A stretch of DNA of 64,000 bases from Progne subis subis (lineage: Eukaryota > Chordata > Aves > Passeriformes > Hirundinidae), in the NCBI GenBank assembly GCA_022316685.1, contig JAKJHU010000827.1, forward strand, positions 52,023 through 116,022, in the 5' to 3' direction. A program made the position numbers and the translations under genes. Shown piece by piece: positions 34,977-48,303 of the stretch. Positions within the stretch are counted from its first letter, which is position 1. Every line of letters begins with the position of its first letter. The notes below the pieces were generated by a model. The model made no database searches, was not told where the DNA came from, and worked only from the letters and a program-made list of their open reading frames with translations.

Positions 34977-35683
34977 TGTATTCTATTACCATCTGTGAAC
35001 ACCAGGTAGGGCAGGTTGTTTATCTCTTCCATGACCCATTCCTCATATCCCTGAGGGGGATCTTGTCTTAATGGGCCAGCTGTGTAAAACCAAATGGGGC
35101 AGTGTTCTTGATCTCTTCCATGACCCATCCTCCCTCCAGGGAGATATCTTCTGTTAATGGGCCATTGAGTCTCACTGCATGACTGATAAAATTACATCAT
35201 CCCATTGTGAGATGCTCCACCCAGAGGGAGGAGCCAAGCATTCCCACCTGGATATAATCTGAGATTTAAACACCAGGAGCAGCCTGTTTCCAGTGGATTC
35301 CCAGAGGAAGACCAGACGCATCTACACCACCACTGGACCTTCAGAGGAAAACTACACCCTTCTACAACATCGTTGCTTCAACAAAGCCACATCTGTCACT
35401 CCAGGAAGACTGCAGCCACGATTTGATTGGAGTGCTGGCAGCATGACTACCCAGGTGCCACGTGGTATTCTGTCTCTCAGTGTTTTGGTTTTTTTTTTTT
35501 TACTACTGCATTTTTAGTTTAGTTTTTGTACTAAAGAACTGTTACTCCTATTCCCATATCTTTGCCTGAGAGACCATTAGTTTCAAAATTGTAATTCAGA
35601 GGGATGGGGTTTATATTTTCCATTTCAAGGGAGGCTTCCCTAGCAGACACCTATCTTACCAAACCTTATTGGGTCCCAAGACA
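34977..35683 (+). mobile_element. LTR upstream of ZNF-C
   Basis: 707-bp copy of the ZNF-linked LTR, from TGTATTCTATTACC to CCCAAGACA, with GGATATAATCTGAG at about 35,252. Same position and orientation relative to the ZNF exons as in ZNF-B and ZNF-E. Confidence 0.82.
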
Positions 35684-36369
35684 GGGAACTAGGCACAGAT
35701 ATTCTGGGAGAGGGGGTGTCCCTGAATTTCTGGGGAGGGATATTTGGAGAATGAAGGGCTCCAAGGATGAGGGGAAAATGCCCGTTTGGGTGACATTGGT
35801 GGTCCCAGGGGTGGCTGCTGGAAGAGGCAGCCTCGCGGAGCACAGCCCTGTGTCCTCCAAGACCCCAAGGCAGGGAGCCCAGAGAGGGGGGAGCGTTGCG
35901 ATTCGTGGGACCCTCAACAGCCTGGAGAGGGGTAGGCAGGGACTCCTTGGACCTCCTGCAAATCCTGAAGCAGAGAATGAGGGGTAAAGGGACCCTGGGA
36001 AACCAAAATCCAGCTGTAATCCCTAAGTGGGGATATGGGATAGGGGGGAACCTTTCAGATTCCTGGGAGTCCCAGCAGCCGGGGAGGGTAAAACTGAGTA
36101 GATGGGGGAACCCCCAACACAAGCATGATCCTCAGCAGCTGGAGGATCAGAGGGGAAGTCCCTGAACAAAGAGGAGAGACCAGGAATGGGGAATTCCTGG
36201 AAGGCATTTTCAGGGCTGAATCTTGGTGTTTGGGAGGTTTCTATGAGGCACCAGATGGCTGGTGACTTGCATGAAATGGACTTGAGCAGAGGGACATTCA
36301 AACTCAATGTAGCTCATCCCTTGTTTTTTGCCCAAGTCATGGATTTCTCATTTCCCAAACCTTGTCTGG
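35684..36369 (+). other. Conserved ZNF 5' flank (copy of 20,410-20,988)
   Basis: Collinear with the flanks of ZNF-B and ZNF-E up to the acceptor before exon 1. Contains GGAGAATGAAGGGCTCCAAGG and, near the end, CTTGAGCAGAGGGACATTC. No conserved frame. Confidence 0.5.
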
Positions 36370-37292
<923 letters not shown>

Positions 37293-37429
37293 AGGAAGCC
37301 CTAAAAGTGCTCTGACCGTGGGAAGAGCTGCTTTTACTGCTCCAACTCCATCCCCATATAAGGACCCACATTGGACAGAGCCCTGATGACCCAAAGCTAG
37401 AGTGATCTGCACTGGGATGACACTTGTCT

Positions 37430-38141
37430 GGTTGTCCCTTTGTTTGGTGCTTGCTAATCCTCTTTTGATTCATCTTCACTCCTTAGACAAAATTGGAGTA
37501 AAAATCAAGAAAGTCATGAAAGGCATCAAAAGCCAAAAGTTTTACTAAGGTTTTGAGGGAATCTGGAATTCAGGGAGCTACTTGACTTGGGAGGATTTGG
37601 GGGTTTGGGGGGTATTTGGTATAGCTTGTCTCCATTTCCTGGCACTCAAAGAGATGAGATGTGTTACCTCAAATCCACTCAATGCTTCTGAAAACTACTC
37701 AGTCCTACTCTAAAATTACCCACTTCCACAGCCCCTCAGGAATGATGGGGTTGGAAGGGGATTGGGTGAAGTGGGATGCAAATCAGGAGGGGTTAGGTGG
37801 GCATTGGGTGGGCACAGGTGGGTGGGATGGGGTTTGGAAGCATGAAATGGGAGAAATAGGGCTTGGGAAGGGGATCTTGATGTCCAGCAGGGTGGGATGG
37901 GTTGGGGTTGAGGACTTGAGGTGGAGTCTGGAATGAGACATCAGATGTTTGGGTATCATCGGGAAGGGGGAGCTCATTATTGGGTGAGTTTTTGGATATT
38001 CCAGTTTCTGAAGAGATTTTGGGGTATCCTAGTTTCTGAGGCGGGTTTGGGTCACGCTCCCCAACTCTTGGGTGGTTTCCTGAGAGCTGCACCATGGAGC
38101 CCCATTGTCAGGGGTGTTGCCTTGGGCACGAGCTCAGAGCT
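37430..38141 (+). repeat. ZNF 3' flank shared with 48,380-49,075
   Basis: Matches the ZNF-D 3' flank (and inverted, ZNF-A's 5.1-5.76 kb) from TTTTGATTCATCTTCA to GGGCACGAGCTCAGAGC, where the provirus cuts the homology. Confidence 0.85.
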
Positions 38142-38814
38142 TGTTCGGGGTTAAGTTTTCCTGTGGAATTTTTCCCCCCATAAGTTGCTAGGAGACTAAA
38201 TACTGATAGTTAAAGGGTGCTCAACCCGACAAAGGAAGTGATCACTTAGTTTGGGGGAGGAAAAAGGCTCCTGGAGCGAGGGTGGGGGGTTGTTTTTTTT
38301 CCTCTGGGCTCTCGTTTTTTTCCAGGAGGAGGACGATCGAGCGACTGGTGCCTGTGTGGATTCCATGGTTAACGGAAATGTTCGGTCCTGGAATTCTATC
38401 ATCTGTTGGAGCACCCAGGAATTCAGAGTTTTCTTCGCTGCCCTGCTGGATTTTGGGTCAGCCCGGGTCCAGCTGCTGCGGTTCTCCAGGCACTGCTCAC
38501 TTTGCCTGCCAGGGACACCCCCCTGCCTGCTGAGGACAATCCACCGCTTCCAGCCATCAGCGCCGAGTTTCCACCGTTTGCCCCTCGGGTTCTTAGGTTC
38601 TGTTTACTATTATTATAATTGCTGTTGTTGTTTGTCTGTCCTGTTATATTTACTAGTAAAGGACTGTTATTCCTTTCCTCATAGCTCTGACTGAAAAGTT
38701 TTGGGTTTTTTTAATCTTCCAAATTATAATAACACAGAGGGAAAGATTTGAATTCCCCATTCCTAGAGAGGCCTGCCTCTCCCTAGCAGACACCTGTCTT
38801 TTCAAACCAAGACA
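38142..38814 (+). mobile_element. 5' LTR of provirus
   Basis: 673 bp, TGTTCGGGGTTAAG to CCAAGACA. The partner at 44,035-44,705 matches throughout, including the CATAAGTTGCTAGGAGAC block and GCCTGCCTCTCCCTAGCAG. Confidence 0.9.
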
Positions 38815-38819
38815 GAATT

Positions 38820-38837
38820 TGGCGCCCAATGTGGGGC
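38820..38837 (+). other. Retroviral primer-binding site, tRNA-Lys type
   Basis: TGGCGCCCAATGTGGGGC, five bases after the 5' LTR. It differs by one base from the complement of the tRNA-Lys(1,2) 3' end (TGGCGCCCAACGTGGGGC) used by betaretrovirus-type elements. Confidence 0.75.
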
Positions 38838-40560
38838 ATGAGGGCATTGACAGAAAAGGAATAACAGTTCTTAAGTGCCTACATTGTTGTGTACTGGATA
38901 TCATGTGGTCTGGCTTAACCTGGCTCGGGTGGCATGTGGTGGTGGCGGTATTTCTCCCATTTGCAGGCCCTTTTCTAAACATGGGCCCTGTAACTAAGGT
39001 TACTGTGGCTGTCATCCAGTTTGCTATATGGGTTAACAAGGTGAGGAATTCGTGGATTTTTAATTTCCTCTGGAAGGCAGGCACATGGATTCAGGGCTAT
39101 CATACACTAACTGTGTGTTTCTGGGGTTACTTTAACAACAGTACCTACTGTGAGAAATGACACCCGGGGAAAATTTTTTCACAACCCTTCACCCAGCTCT
39201 TTGGGCCTACCCCACCAGTCTTTGAAGGGTTCAAATCTCTGAATGTTAATGACATCATACAGTGGCTGGTGTTGCTGGTATGCCTGTTCTGTTTAGCATT
39301 TAGAGATAAGGGGAGACTGACCTGGATAACCACCCTGATACCTCCCCTAGAGAATAAGGATACTGCCCCACAGCCTGACCCTGCCCCACAGCCTGAGCCC
39401 GTCCCACAGCCTGACCCTGCCCCACAGCCTGCCTCAGGAATAAACCACCCAGATTGGGTGAAGGAGATAGGTGAGATGCTGAGGGAGTACCTTTCCCCTG
39501 TAGTAGCCTCATTAGCCCCAGCTGCTGGGAAACCCTCCCCCTGCCCCGACAAAGGAGAGTCTGATGGTGCAGCAGCGGAACCCACAGACGTCACAACCGT
39601 CCAGGTTCCAGCTGAACCACAGGGGCAGCCACAGCCAGCAGCAGTGGCCCCTGTGGAAACAAAGAAGTATAAGGTGAAATCAGAGCACCCAGGCAACAAG
39701 GATAAGAAAGGAGGGCCCTCACAACCCACCGGGGAGTCAGAGGTTGAGATCATCACTGAGTCCCTGACATATGAAAGTCTCCGTAATCTGCAAAAAGATC
39801 TTGCACGGCTGGGGACGTGAGGCTTATACAGCCTGGTTAGTTCGGGTCTGGGACCTTATAGGTACAGGCGTGCAGCTAGATAGCAGTGAGGCAAGGAATT
39901 TGGGACCCTTGACCCAGGACTCAGGTGTGAATCAGGTATTTGTAAGGGAGCCAGGGCCCCTTTCCCTTTGGGAGCAGCTTTTAATGAGTGTAAGGGAGAG
40001 GTTTGTCCACAGAGACAGAATGCAGGAGCACCATCATAGAATGCGCTGGAAGACCCTTGAGGAAGGGATCCAACAGCTGAGAGAAGTGGCGGTATTGGAG
40101 GTACTCTTTGGGAGGGGTGGACAGCATGATAATGACCCCGACAAAGTCAGGTGCACAGGGCAAATGCTGTGGAATCTGGCAACTCTAGGACCATCTCAAT
40201 ACGCCACATTCATTGCAACAATTAATCCTGATAACAAGTGAGAGACAGTGGGTTCTGTAGCCAACAAGCTCAGAAATTATGAGAGTATGATCAGTGGCCC
40301 AATGCAGGCTCAGGTCTCTGCTGTGGCTAAGGAATCTCAGGAGAGATGGAGAGGTGAGGGAGATAGGGAGTGAGGAGGAGATGAGGAGGAACAGTTCCCA
40401 TGTGGCACCGGTGCAAGTTACAGGCCCCAGAGTCAGAGCTCAACGGCCCCCAGCTAGAGAGAGAGAGGGTACACCCCACGAGCTGACCTGTGGTTCTTTC
40501 TGAGTGACCATGGGGAAGACATGGGAAGGTGGCATGGGAAACCCACTTCTGCCCTGGCAG
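38838..40560 (+). pseudogene. Leader and gag-like region
   Basis: After a non-coding leader, an open frame at ~39,269-39,820 encodes a proline-rich stretch of PQPDPAPQPEP repeats (21-bp units, 39,364-39,430) and a K/E-rich part. It overlaps a second frame (to 40,241) with a capsid-like segment (LARLG... then WLVRVWDL, LWNLATLGPSQY). One frameshift near 39,800 separates them, and further shifts follow to 40,560. Assignment as gag is by position and style; no CCHC knuckle is clear. Confidence 0.65.
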
Positions 40561-40834
40561 CACGGGTGCGTGAGCTCAAGGAGAGAAACACTAACCAGGG
40601 GGTTCCACTAAGATGAAGATAGCCTCAGACATCCCATGACCAAGCTGCCAGGTATTATAGAAGTGAGGATATGTCAGATCCCTGTGAAGGAACCTCTACC
40701 ATGTATGCCCAGGAAGGGAATAATGACCGGTGCTAGAGGGGCCCTGCCTCTAGCCAGGGAGAGGCACGGGAAAACCGGGTCTATTGGACAGTGTGGATCT
40801 GATGGCCTGGCACATCAGAGCCACAGGAATATGA

Positions 40835-41090
40835 AGCTTTAGTTGATACTGGTTCGCAGTGTACACTGATACCATCGGAATATGTGGGGACAGAACCTAT
40901 TTCCATTGCCGGGGTGACAGGGGGATCACAGGAATTGACTCTGTTGGAAGCCGAGGTGAGCCTGACCGGGAAGGAGTGGCAGAAACATCCAATTGTGACT
41001 GGCTCAGGGGCCCCGTGTATTTTGGGCATAGACTTCCTCCGGAATGGTTATTACAAAGACTCTAAGGACTCAGGTGGGCTTTTGGAATAG
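40835..41090 (+). pseudogene. Retroviral aspartyl protease remnant
   Basis: Contains ALVDTGSQCTLIP with the catalytic DTG triad, later a hydrophobic CILGIDFL typical of the protease C-terminal half, and stops at 41,088-41,090. The active form would be a homodimer that cuts Gag-Pol. The frame does not join gag or RT. Confidence 0.8.
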
Positions 41091-41139
41091 CAGCTGTGGA
41101 GGCAGAGGGCATTAAGAAATTGAATAGCTTGCCTGGACT

Positions 41140-41888
41140 GTCGGAGAACCCATCTGCAGTAGGACTTCCTAAAGGTAGAAGAGCAACGAGTTCCAGTTGC
41201 CACCTCGACGGTGCACCGCCGACAGTATCGGACAAATCGAGATGCCGTGATCCCCATCCACAAGATGATCCGTGAGCTGGAGAGCCAAGGGGTGGTCAGC
41301 AAAACCCACTCACCCTTCAACAGCCCCATCTGGCCTGTGCGCAAGTCTGACGGAGAATGGAGATTGACTGTGGACTACCGTGCCTTGAACGAAGTGACTC
41401 CACCATTGAGCGCTGCTGTGCCAGACATGCTGGAACTCCAGTACGAGCTGGAGTCCAAGGCAGCAAAATGGTACGCCACCATTGACATTGCTAATGCATT
41501 TTTCTCCATTCCTCTGGCTGCAGAATGCAGGCCTCAGTTTGCTTTCACCTGGAGGGGCGTGCAGTACACCTGGAACCGACTGCCCCAGGGGTGGAAACAC
41601 AGCCCCACCATCTGCCATGGACTGATCCAGGCTGCACTGGAAAAGGGTGAGGCTCCGGAGCACCTACAGTATATCGATGACATCATTGTGTGGGGGAACA
41701 CGGCAATGGAAGTGTTTGAGAAAGGAGAGAAGATCATCCAAATTCTCCTGAAAGCTGGTTTTGCCATCAAGCAGAGCAAGGTCAAGGGACCTGCCCGAGA
41801 GATCCAGTTCCTGGGAGTAAAGTGGCAAGATGGACGGCGGCAGATTCCCACTGAGGTCATCAATAAGATCACCACAATGTCCACCTGA
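41140..41888 (+). pseudogene. Reverse transcriptase remnant
   Basis: Fingers and palm are readable in one frame (41,211-41,888): WPVRKSDGEWRLTVDYRALN, the first aspartate in YATIDIANAFFSIP, LPQGWKHSPTICH and the catalytic YIDD at 41,670-41,681, then FLGVKW. The palm active site is thus intact in sequence, but the frame ends at a stop before the thumb and connection, which continue shifted to ~42,540. Confidence 0.9.
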
Positions 41889-42539
41889 CCAGCAAGAAGG
41901 AAACACAAGCTTTCCTAGGCAGCCATAGGTTTCTGGAGAATGCACATTCCTGAGTACAGCCAGATTGTGAGCCCTCTCTACCTGGTCACCCGCAAGAAGA
42001 ACGAATTTCCACTGGGGCCCTGAACAGCAAGCAAGCCTTTGCCCAGATCAAGCAGGAGATCGCTCATGCAGTAGCCCTTGGCCCAGTCAGGATGGACCAG
42101 ATGTGAAGAACGTGCTCTACTCAGCAGCCGGGAACAATGGCCTGTCCTGGAGCCTTTGGCAGAAGGTGCCTGGGGAGACTCGAGGGCCGACCACTGGGAT
42201 TCTGGAGCCGAAGCTACAGAGGGTCCGAAGCCAACTACACTCCAACAGAGAAGGAAATCTTGGCGCCTATGAAGGAGTTCAAGCTGCCTCAGAGGTGATT
42301 GGCACAGAAGCACAACTCCTGCTGGCACCTTCGACTACCAGGTGCTGGGGTGGATGTTTAAAGGAAAGGTTCCCTCCACCCATCATGCCACCGACGCCAC
42401 ATGGAGCAAATGGATTGCCCTCATCACTCAGCGCGCCCGCATTGGAAACCCAAATCGCCCTGGGATTTTGGAGATAATTACAAACTGGAAGGTGAAAACT
42501 TTGGTCTCACAGATGAAGAGGAGCAGGAACAAGTGACAC

Positions 42540-42975
42540 ATGCCAAAGAGGGTCCACCATACAACCAACTGCCAGCAGAAGAAAACACGCTATGCTCTTT
42601 TCACTGACGGTTCCTGCCGCATTCGTAGGGATGAACCGAAGTGGAAAGCAGCCGTATGGAGCCCCACACGACAGGTTGCACAAGCCACTGAAGGAGAAGG
42701 TGGGTCAAGCCAACTTGCTGAACTCAAAGCTGTTCAACTGGCCCTGGACATTGCTGAGAAGAGAGAAGTGGCCAAAGCTCTACCTCTACACTGATTCATG
42801 GATGGTGGCCAATGCTCTGTGGGGTTGGCTGGACAGGTGGAAAAAGGCCAATTGGCAGCGTAGGGGAAAGCCAATCTGGGCTGCAGATGAGTGGAAGGAC
42901 ATTGCCACTCAGGTAGAGAAGCTACCTGTCAAAGTCCGTCATGTAGATGCCACATGTCCCCAAGAGTCGGGCTAA
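42540..42975 (+). pseudogene. RNase H remnant
   Basis: One frame has ALFTDGSCRI and SSQLAELKAVQLALDIAE (first catalytic D and E); the next has LYLYTDSWMVANALWGW (second D). A frameshift near 42,780 lies between them. Confidence 0.82.
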
Positions 42976-43716
42976 TGAGGAGCACCGAAACAACTGAGCA
43001 GGTAGATCAAGCTGCAAAGATAGAGGTGTCAAAGATAGACTTAGATTGGCAACACAAGGGAGAGTTGTTCCTAGCTCGATGGGCCCATGATGCCTCAGGC
43101 CATCAGGGCAGAGATGCCACCTATAAGTGGGCACGAGACCGAGGGGTGGATCTAACCATGGACAGTATTTCTCAGGTTATCCATGACTGTGAGACGTGTG
43201 CTACCATCAAACAGGCCAAGCGGGTGAAGCCCCTATGGTATGGCGGGCGATGGTCCAAATATAAGTACGGGGAAGCCTGGCAGATTGACTACATCACCCT
43301 TCCCCAAACCCGCCAAGGCAAGCGCTATGTGCTGACCATGGTGGAAGCCACCACTGGATGGTTGGAGACCTACCCTGTGCCTCACGCTACTGCCCGGAAC
43401 ACCATCCTGGGCCTTGAAAAGCAAATCCTGTGGAGACATGGTACCCCTGAGAGGATTGAGTCTGACAATGGGACTCATTTCAAGAACAGCCTTATAAACA
43501 CCTGGGCTAGAGAACATGGCATTGAGTGGGTGTACCATATTCCTTATCATGCTGCCAGCAGCCGGGAAAGTTGAACGATGCAATGGCCTGCTTAAAACCA
43601 CTTTGAAGGCACTGGGTGGGGGGACTTTCAAGAACGGGGAGATTAATTTAGCAAAGGCCACCTGGTTAGTAAACACTCAAGGTTCCACCAGCCGAGCAGG
43701 CCCCTGCCCAATCTGA
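42976..43716 (+). pseudogene. Integrase remnant
   Basis: HHCC zinc domain (H...H in HDASGHQ, C...C in CETCAT), then catalytic D in WQIDYITL and DNG in ESDNGTHF. The frame breaks near 43,560; the segment with the third acidic residue (GKVERCNGLLK) is in another frame ending at 43,716. No env follows. Confidence 0.88.
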
Positions 43717-44034
43717 GCCCTGAGAACAAGAGATGGAGATAAGGTTCCAGTAGGTACACATGAGAGGAATGCTGAGAAAAACTGTTTAGATTAATTCTGC
43801 CTCCAGCAAAGACAATCCCGCTCCTGGGGTTGTTTTTGCTCAGGGACCTGGCTGCACATGGTGGGTGATGCAAAAGGATGGAGAGACCCACTGCATACCT
43901 CAAGGGGACCTTGTTTTTCGGTGAACACTGTAACTGTGTCTGTATTTATATTCACATGTATATCTATGTATATTTATTTAAAGGTTTAAATTCAATATAA
44001 TCTGTTGGTATGGGAAAAATTTCGGAGTGGATAA

Positions 44035-44705
44035 TGTTGGAGGTTAAGTTTTCCTGTAGAATTTTTCCCCCCCATAAGTTGCTAGGAGACTAAATACTGA
44101 TAGTTAAAGGGCGCTCAACCCAGACAAAAGGAAGTTGATCACTTAGTTTTGGGGGAGGGAAAAGGCTCCCGGGGAGCTGAGGGTGGTGGGTTCACTGCTC
44201 TCAGTGTTCCGGGGAGGACGGTCGGGCTACGGAGTAGCTAGCATGCATGGAGTCCACGGATAACGGAGGAGTCTGGTCCTGGGAATCTCTATCATCTGTT
44301 GGAGCGCCCAGGAATTTGGAGTTTCTTCGCTGCCCTGCTGGATTTTGGGTCAGCCCGGGTCCAGCTCCTGCGGGTTCTCCGTCACTGCCCACTTTGCCTG
44401 CCAGGGCATCCCCTGCCTGCCAAGGACAATCCACCACTTCCAGCCCTCAGCACCGGAGTTTCCACCGTTTGCCCCTCAGGGTTCTTGGTTCTGTTTTACT
44501 GTTATTATAAGTGCTGTTGTTGTTTGTCTGTCCTGTTATAGTTACTAGTAAAGGACTGTTATTCCTTTTCCCCATAACTCTGACTGAAAAGTTTTTTTTT
44601 AATCTTCCAAATTATAATAACATGGAGGGAAGGATTTGAATTCCTCATTTCCTAGAGAGGCCTGCCTCTCCCTAGCAGACACCTGTATTTTTGCAAACCG
44701 AGACA
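44035..44705 (+). mobile_element. 3' LTR of provirus
   Basis: 671 bp, TGTTGGAGGTTAAG to CCGAGACA. The purine tract before it (GGGAAAAATTTCGGAGTGG) is a weak polypurine tract. Immediately beyond begins the right inverted-repeat arm. Confidence 0.9.
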
Positions 44706-45964
44706 ACGACTCTAACAGCTGTTGTTATAAAGTTCTTTTCTGCCTCGTTTCAGGGGAGATATTTGGAGTTTGCAGGGCTCCAAAGCCGAGCTGCAGATGC
44801 CCCTCGGGGGACATCGGGGGGTCCTTGGGGGGTTTTTGGGGGTCCCAGTGGCGGTGGTGGCAGAGCCTGGCAGGTGGCGGCGGATGTGGGTGCCCACACA
44901 GGAGGGTTGGGCTTCCCCAGCCGGGCCCTCCGAGCTCTGCCAGTGCCATGTGGAGACCGCACGGGACTGGTGGGGGCAGTGACACCAGGTTTGGGGAGCC
45001 TCAGGAAAGCTGCAGTTTCCCTAAGCGGGACCCCTGAGAGAGGAGACCCCCAGAACCCCAAAGTGGGGACCCCAAGAGTGGAGGACACCTGGGATTGCTG
45101 GGACCTCAGCGAGGGGTGCTAGGGCTGGAGGGGCAGGATGATGGGTGATTTATTAAAATATGGATATTGATCTAATATCAATACCCAACTGTGACGGACA
45201 AAAGACTCTCGAACAGGTTAGAATTAGAAAGTGTAAGTTTAATGCAATGCCAGGCAACTGCGTGGGATCGCTCCCTAATATGCACTGCAAAGTCACAAGT
45301 GATTGCAGACTCTATTTATTTTACATAAGTGTTGAATACCCAAAATACTAATACATATGCATAACACTAATGCCTGGCATCCTCTGCTTCATATTATAAT
45401 TAGATAAGAGGCCATTAAGCATGCACAGTTTGTTCTTTGAATTAGGTCAGTGGTCTCTTTTATGGGGAGAGGTCATAAAAAGAGGAAGCAAAGAGAGCTT
45501 CCTCATTCTAAACTTTCAACCTTTCAATGGATAACAAGACAAATGGAACCTGGTAGAACTCCAGTTTCCTGTTGCCGTGACTGTTGAATGCGCTTCTGGA
45601 TGTTAGAAGATTTACAGCTGTCTGTGTTCTTAGATCTATTTACCAGTTTCTTCTGTTTCTCATTATAAGCACAGCTAAACAAATACAAAAATGACAAGCA
45701 ATTAGGTATTTAGATCTGGGATAGCTGCTTCAGATTCATTTCCTTTCACTAACCACTGATTCCTAATTATTTCCAGCACAGCCTATCTATCTATCTACTT
45801 TAACTAATTCAGGCAAAGCTTATCTGTAGCTAAAACCTTAACTTTTCTAAAACCCTGAATTCCTTTGAAGTTCATATCTCACTGGAAAGGAGTTCAGTGG
45901 TCCTGGTGCCAGAAGAGGCTGCTTCTAGTATCAGCCTAGTTGCCCCCAACCCTGTGTGCTTTCA

Positions 45965-46230
45965 GTTTTGTCAGCACTCCCAGTAGGAGCCCAGTCACTG
46001 ACAGTCATTCCCCATTATGATGCAGTTTGCCCCAGCATGGTCCCAGTTGCTCCCAGTTGCTCCCACTTTCCTCCAGTGTGTTCCCAGTTCTCCCAGTTGC
46101 TCGTAGTATAGTCCCAGTCACTCCACAGATCATCCCAGTCACTCCACAGGTCATCCCAGTCCCTCCCTACATTCTCCCAGTCATGCCGTCACCCACAATG
46201 TAGACCAGTCACTCCAAACTTCTCACAGTA
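45965..46230. repeat. CCCAGT minisatellite in right arm
   Basis: Inverted partner of 8,050-8,300, with units such as CCCAGTTGCTCCCAGTTGCTC. Confidence 0.8.
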
Positions 46231-46264
46231 GTTTCCGAGCGTGGTCGCACTTCTCTCAGTGTGC

Positions 46265-48303
<2,039 letters not shown>

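Larger units (their letters stand above)
38142..44705 (+). mobile_element. ERVL-like provirus with both LTRs, no env
   Basis: A 6.56-kb provirus: 5' LTR 38,142-38,814, primer-binding site, gag-like region, protease, reverse transcriptase, RNase H, integrase, then ~320 bp of non-coding DNA and 3' LTR 44,035-44,705. LTRs begin TGTT and end AGACA and differ by scattered changes and indels, so insertion is old. Gag and pol are split by many frameshifts; none is complete. There is no room for env. RT wording (YATIDIANAFFSIPL, LPQGWKHSP) is of the ERVL kind known in birds. Flanking bases (CAGAGCT left, ACGACT right) give no clear target duplication, and the two flanks belong to different copies of the local duplications. 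Confidence 0.9.

Noticed and set aside
43717..44034. Search for env in the 38-44.7 kb provirus
   Set aside because: Only ~320 bp of non-coding, A/T-rich DNA lies between integrase and the 3' LTR.
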